DNA of 5,786 bases, taken from NCBI GenBank assembly GCA_026786325.1, contig JAJAYH010000291.1:1-5786 (forward strand), written 5' to 3'. The position numbers were made by a program, and so were the translations under genes. The stretch is from Alkalinema sp. CAN_BIN05 (GTDB taxonomy: Bacteria > Cyanobacteriota > Cyanobacteriia > Leptolyngbyales > Leptolyngbyaceae). Shown piece by piece: positions 5,261-5,786 of this stretch (its first letter is position 1; each line of letters opens with the position of its first letter). The notes under the pieces are model-generated. The model ran no database searches and was not told where the DNA came from. It saw nothing but the letters and a program-made list of their open reading frames with translations.

Positions 5261-5786
5261 TTAACGGTTTTGTTGTATGAACTGTTGGGCTTCTTTGCCG
5301 GGATTGTAGCCGTAACCAAATGCAGACCGATCGGTATCATCCAAAATCTTAGGAGTCACCAAAATAATCACTTCACGACGCTCCTGTATCCGTTCACTTC
5401 GACGGAACAAAGCCCCTAAAATTGGTAGATCACCTAATACAGGAATTTTTCGTACACTTGAACGATCCGTTTCTTGAATAATCCCGGTTAATAGTAGAGT
5501 TTGACCATCACGAATTCGGATGGAACCTGTACTTAACTCTCGTCTTTTGAGCAAAGTAATCCGTTGTTGACCAATTTGTCCACCCGGCGAAGGAAGAGTT
5601 AAGATTTCTTCCCGAAGAGGTGCAGTGACTTTAGGCTTTATTCCCAAGGACACAAATCCATTATCATCAATTCGGGTCACATTGATTTCTAGGGTGAGAC
5701 CTGCTTTATCTTTTTCTGCTGTGACAGTGACAGTTACTTTTCCAGCGTCACTGTCAACTTTTAGGTTTGTAACGACATCTTCAGTG
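5261..5786 (-). CDS. pilQ: Type IV pilus secretin PilQ, C-terminal part (runs off the right edge)
   Basis: The last 174 codons and stop of an outer-membrane secretin are present; the frame is open to the window edge. Secretins form the multimeric gate through which the type IV pilus crosses the outer membrane, serving motility and DNA uptake in cyanobacteria. The visible part is the C-terminal secretin domain. AGLTLEINVTRIDDNGFVSLGIKPKV is followed by LKRRELSTGSIRIRDGQTLLLTGI and the family signature around KIPVLGDLPILGALFRR, then EVIILVTPKILDD. A GTG within this run (5680) could be misread as a start, but homology continues upstream through the AGLTLEIN segment, so it is internal. General secretion GspD is an alternative; PilQ is preferred because cyanobacteria normally carry this protein in the pilMNOQ cluster. 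Terminator A directly follows, so this is probably the operon end. Confidence 0.92.
   Translation of the reverse strand, partial: TEDVVTNLKVDSDAGKVTVTVTAEKDKAGLTLEINVTRIDDNGFVSLGIKPKVTAPLREEILTLPSPGGQIGQQRITLLKRRELSTGSIRIRDGQTLLLTGIIQETDRSSVRKIPVLGDLPILGALFRRSERIQERREVIILVTPKILDDTDRSAFGYGYNPGKEAQQFIQQNR

Noticed and set aside
5492..5680. GTG at 5680 as the start of a short independent gene
   Set aside because: The same frame continues upstream to the window edge with secretin-like sequence, so this is an internal codon of pilQ.

Overview
The window looks like part of a cyanobacterial chromosome. The hexamer CGATCG, the core of the cyanobacterial HIP1 repeat GCGATCGC, occurs very often, and one complete octamer lies at 3169-3176. 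The gene content fits this: a PilQ-type secretin, a threonyl-tRNA synthetase and two members of a DUF4351 family that is abundant in cyanobacteria. Genus cannot be decided from the sequence alone.

All convincing genes are on the minus strand. In transcription order (right to left) they are: the 3' end of a type IV pilus secretin gene (pilQ, running off the right edge); terminator module A; DUF4351 gene copy 2; terminator module B; a two-gene unit made of a ribbon-helix-helix-like protein and an HNH nuclease with a 4-nt GTGA overlap; terminator module C; DUF4351 gene copy 1; and thrS. The leftmost 252 bases hold no convincing gene, only a hairpin and a possible decayed reading frame.

The middle of the window (about 2167-5250) is an accessory block between two housekeeping genes. 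It was built by duplication. The two DUF4351 proteins are near-identical in their N-terminal hundred residues and share their promoter region. Each of the three junctions pilQ/DUF4351, DUF4351/RHH and HNH/DUF4351 carries the same 66-bp module. This module is a Rho-independent terminator, with CGATCG stems and an A-tract/T-tract, followed by a TTGGGG-like -35 box. Modules A and B are identical except for a 24-bp insertion in the loop of B; module C differs at 6 of 66 positions.

A working reading, which is inference: each module ends one transcription unit and starts the next, so the pilus gene, the two DUF4351 genes and the RHH-HNH pair are insulated cassettes. The RHH-HNH pair is organised like a regulator or antitoxin followed by its nuclease partner. 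Nothing in the sequence proves that it is a toxin-antitoxin or defence system. thrS has no clear promoter of its own in the 111 bases upstream, and may depend partly on transcription from the DUF4351 copy 1 promoter.
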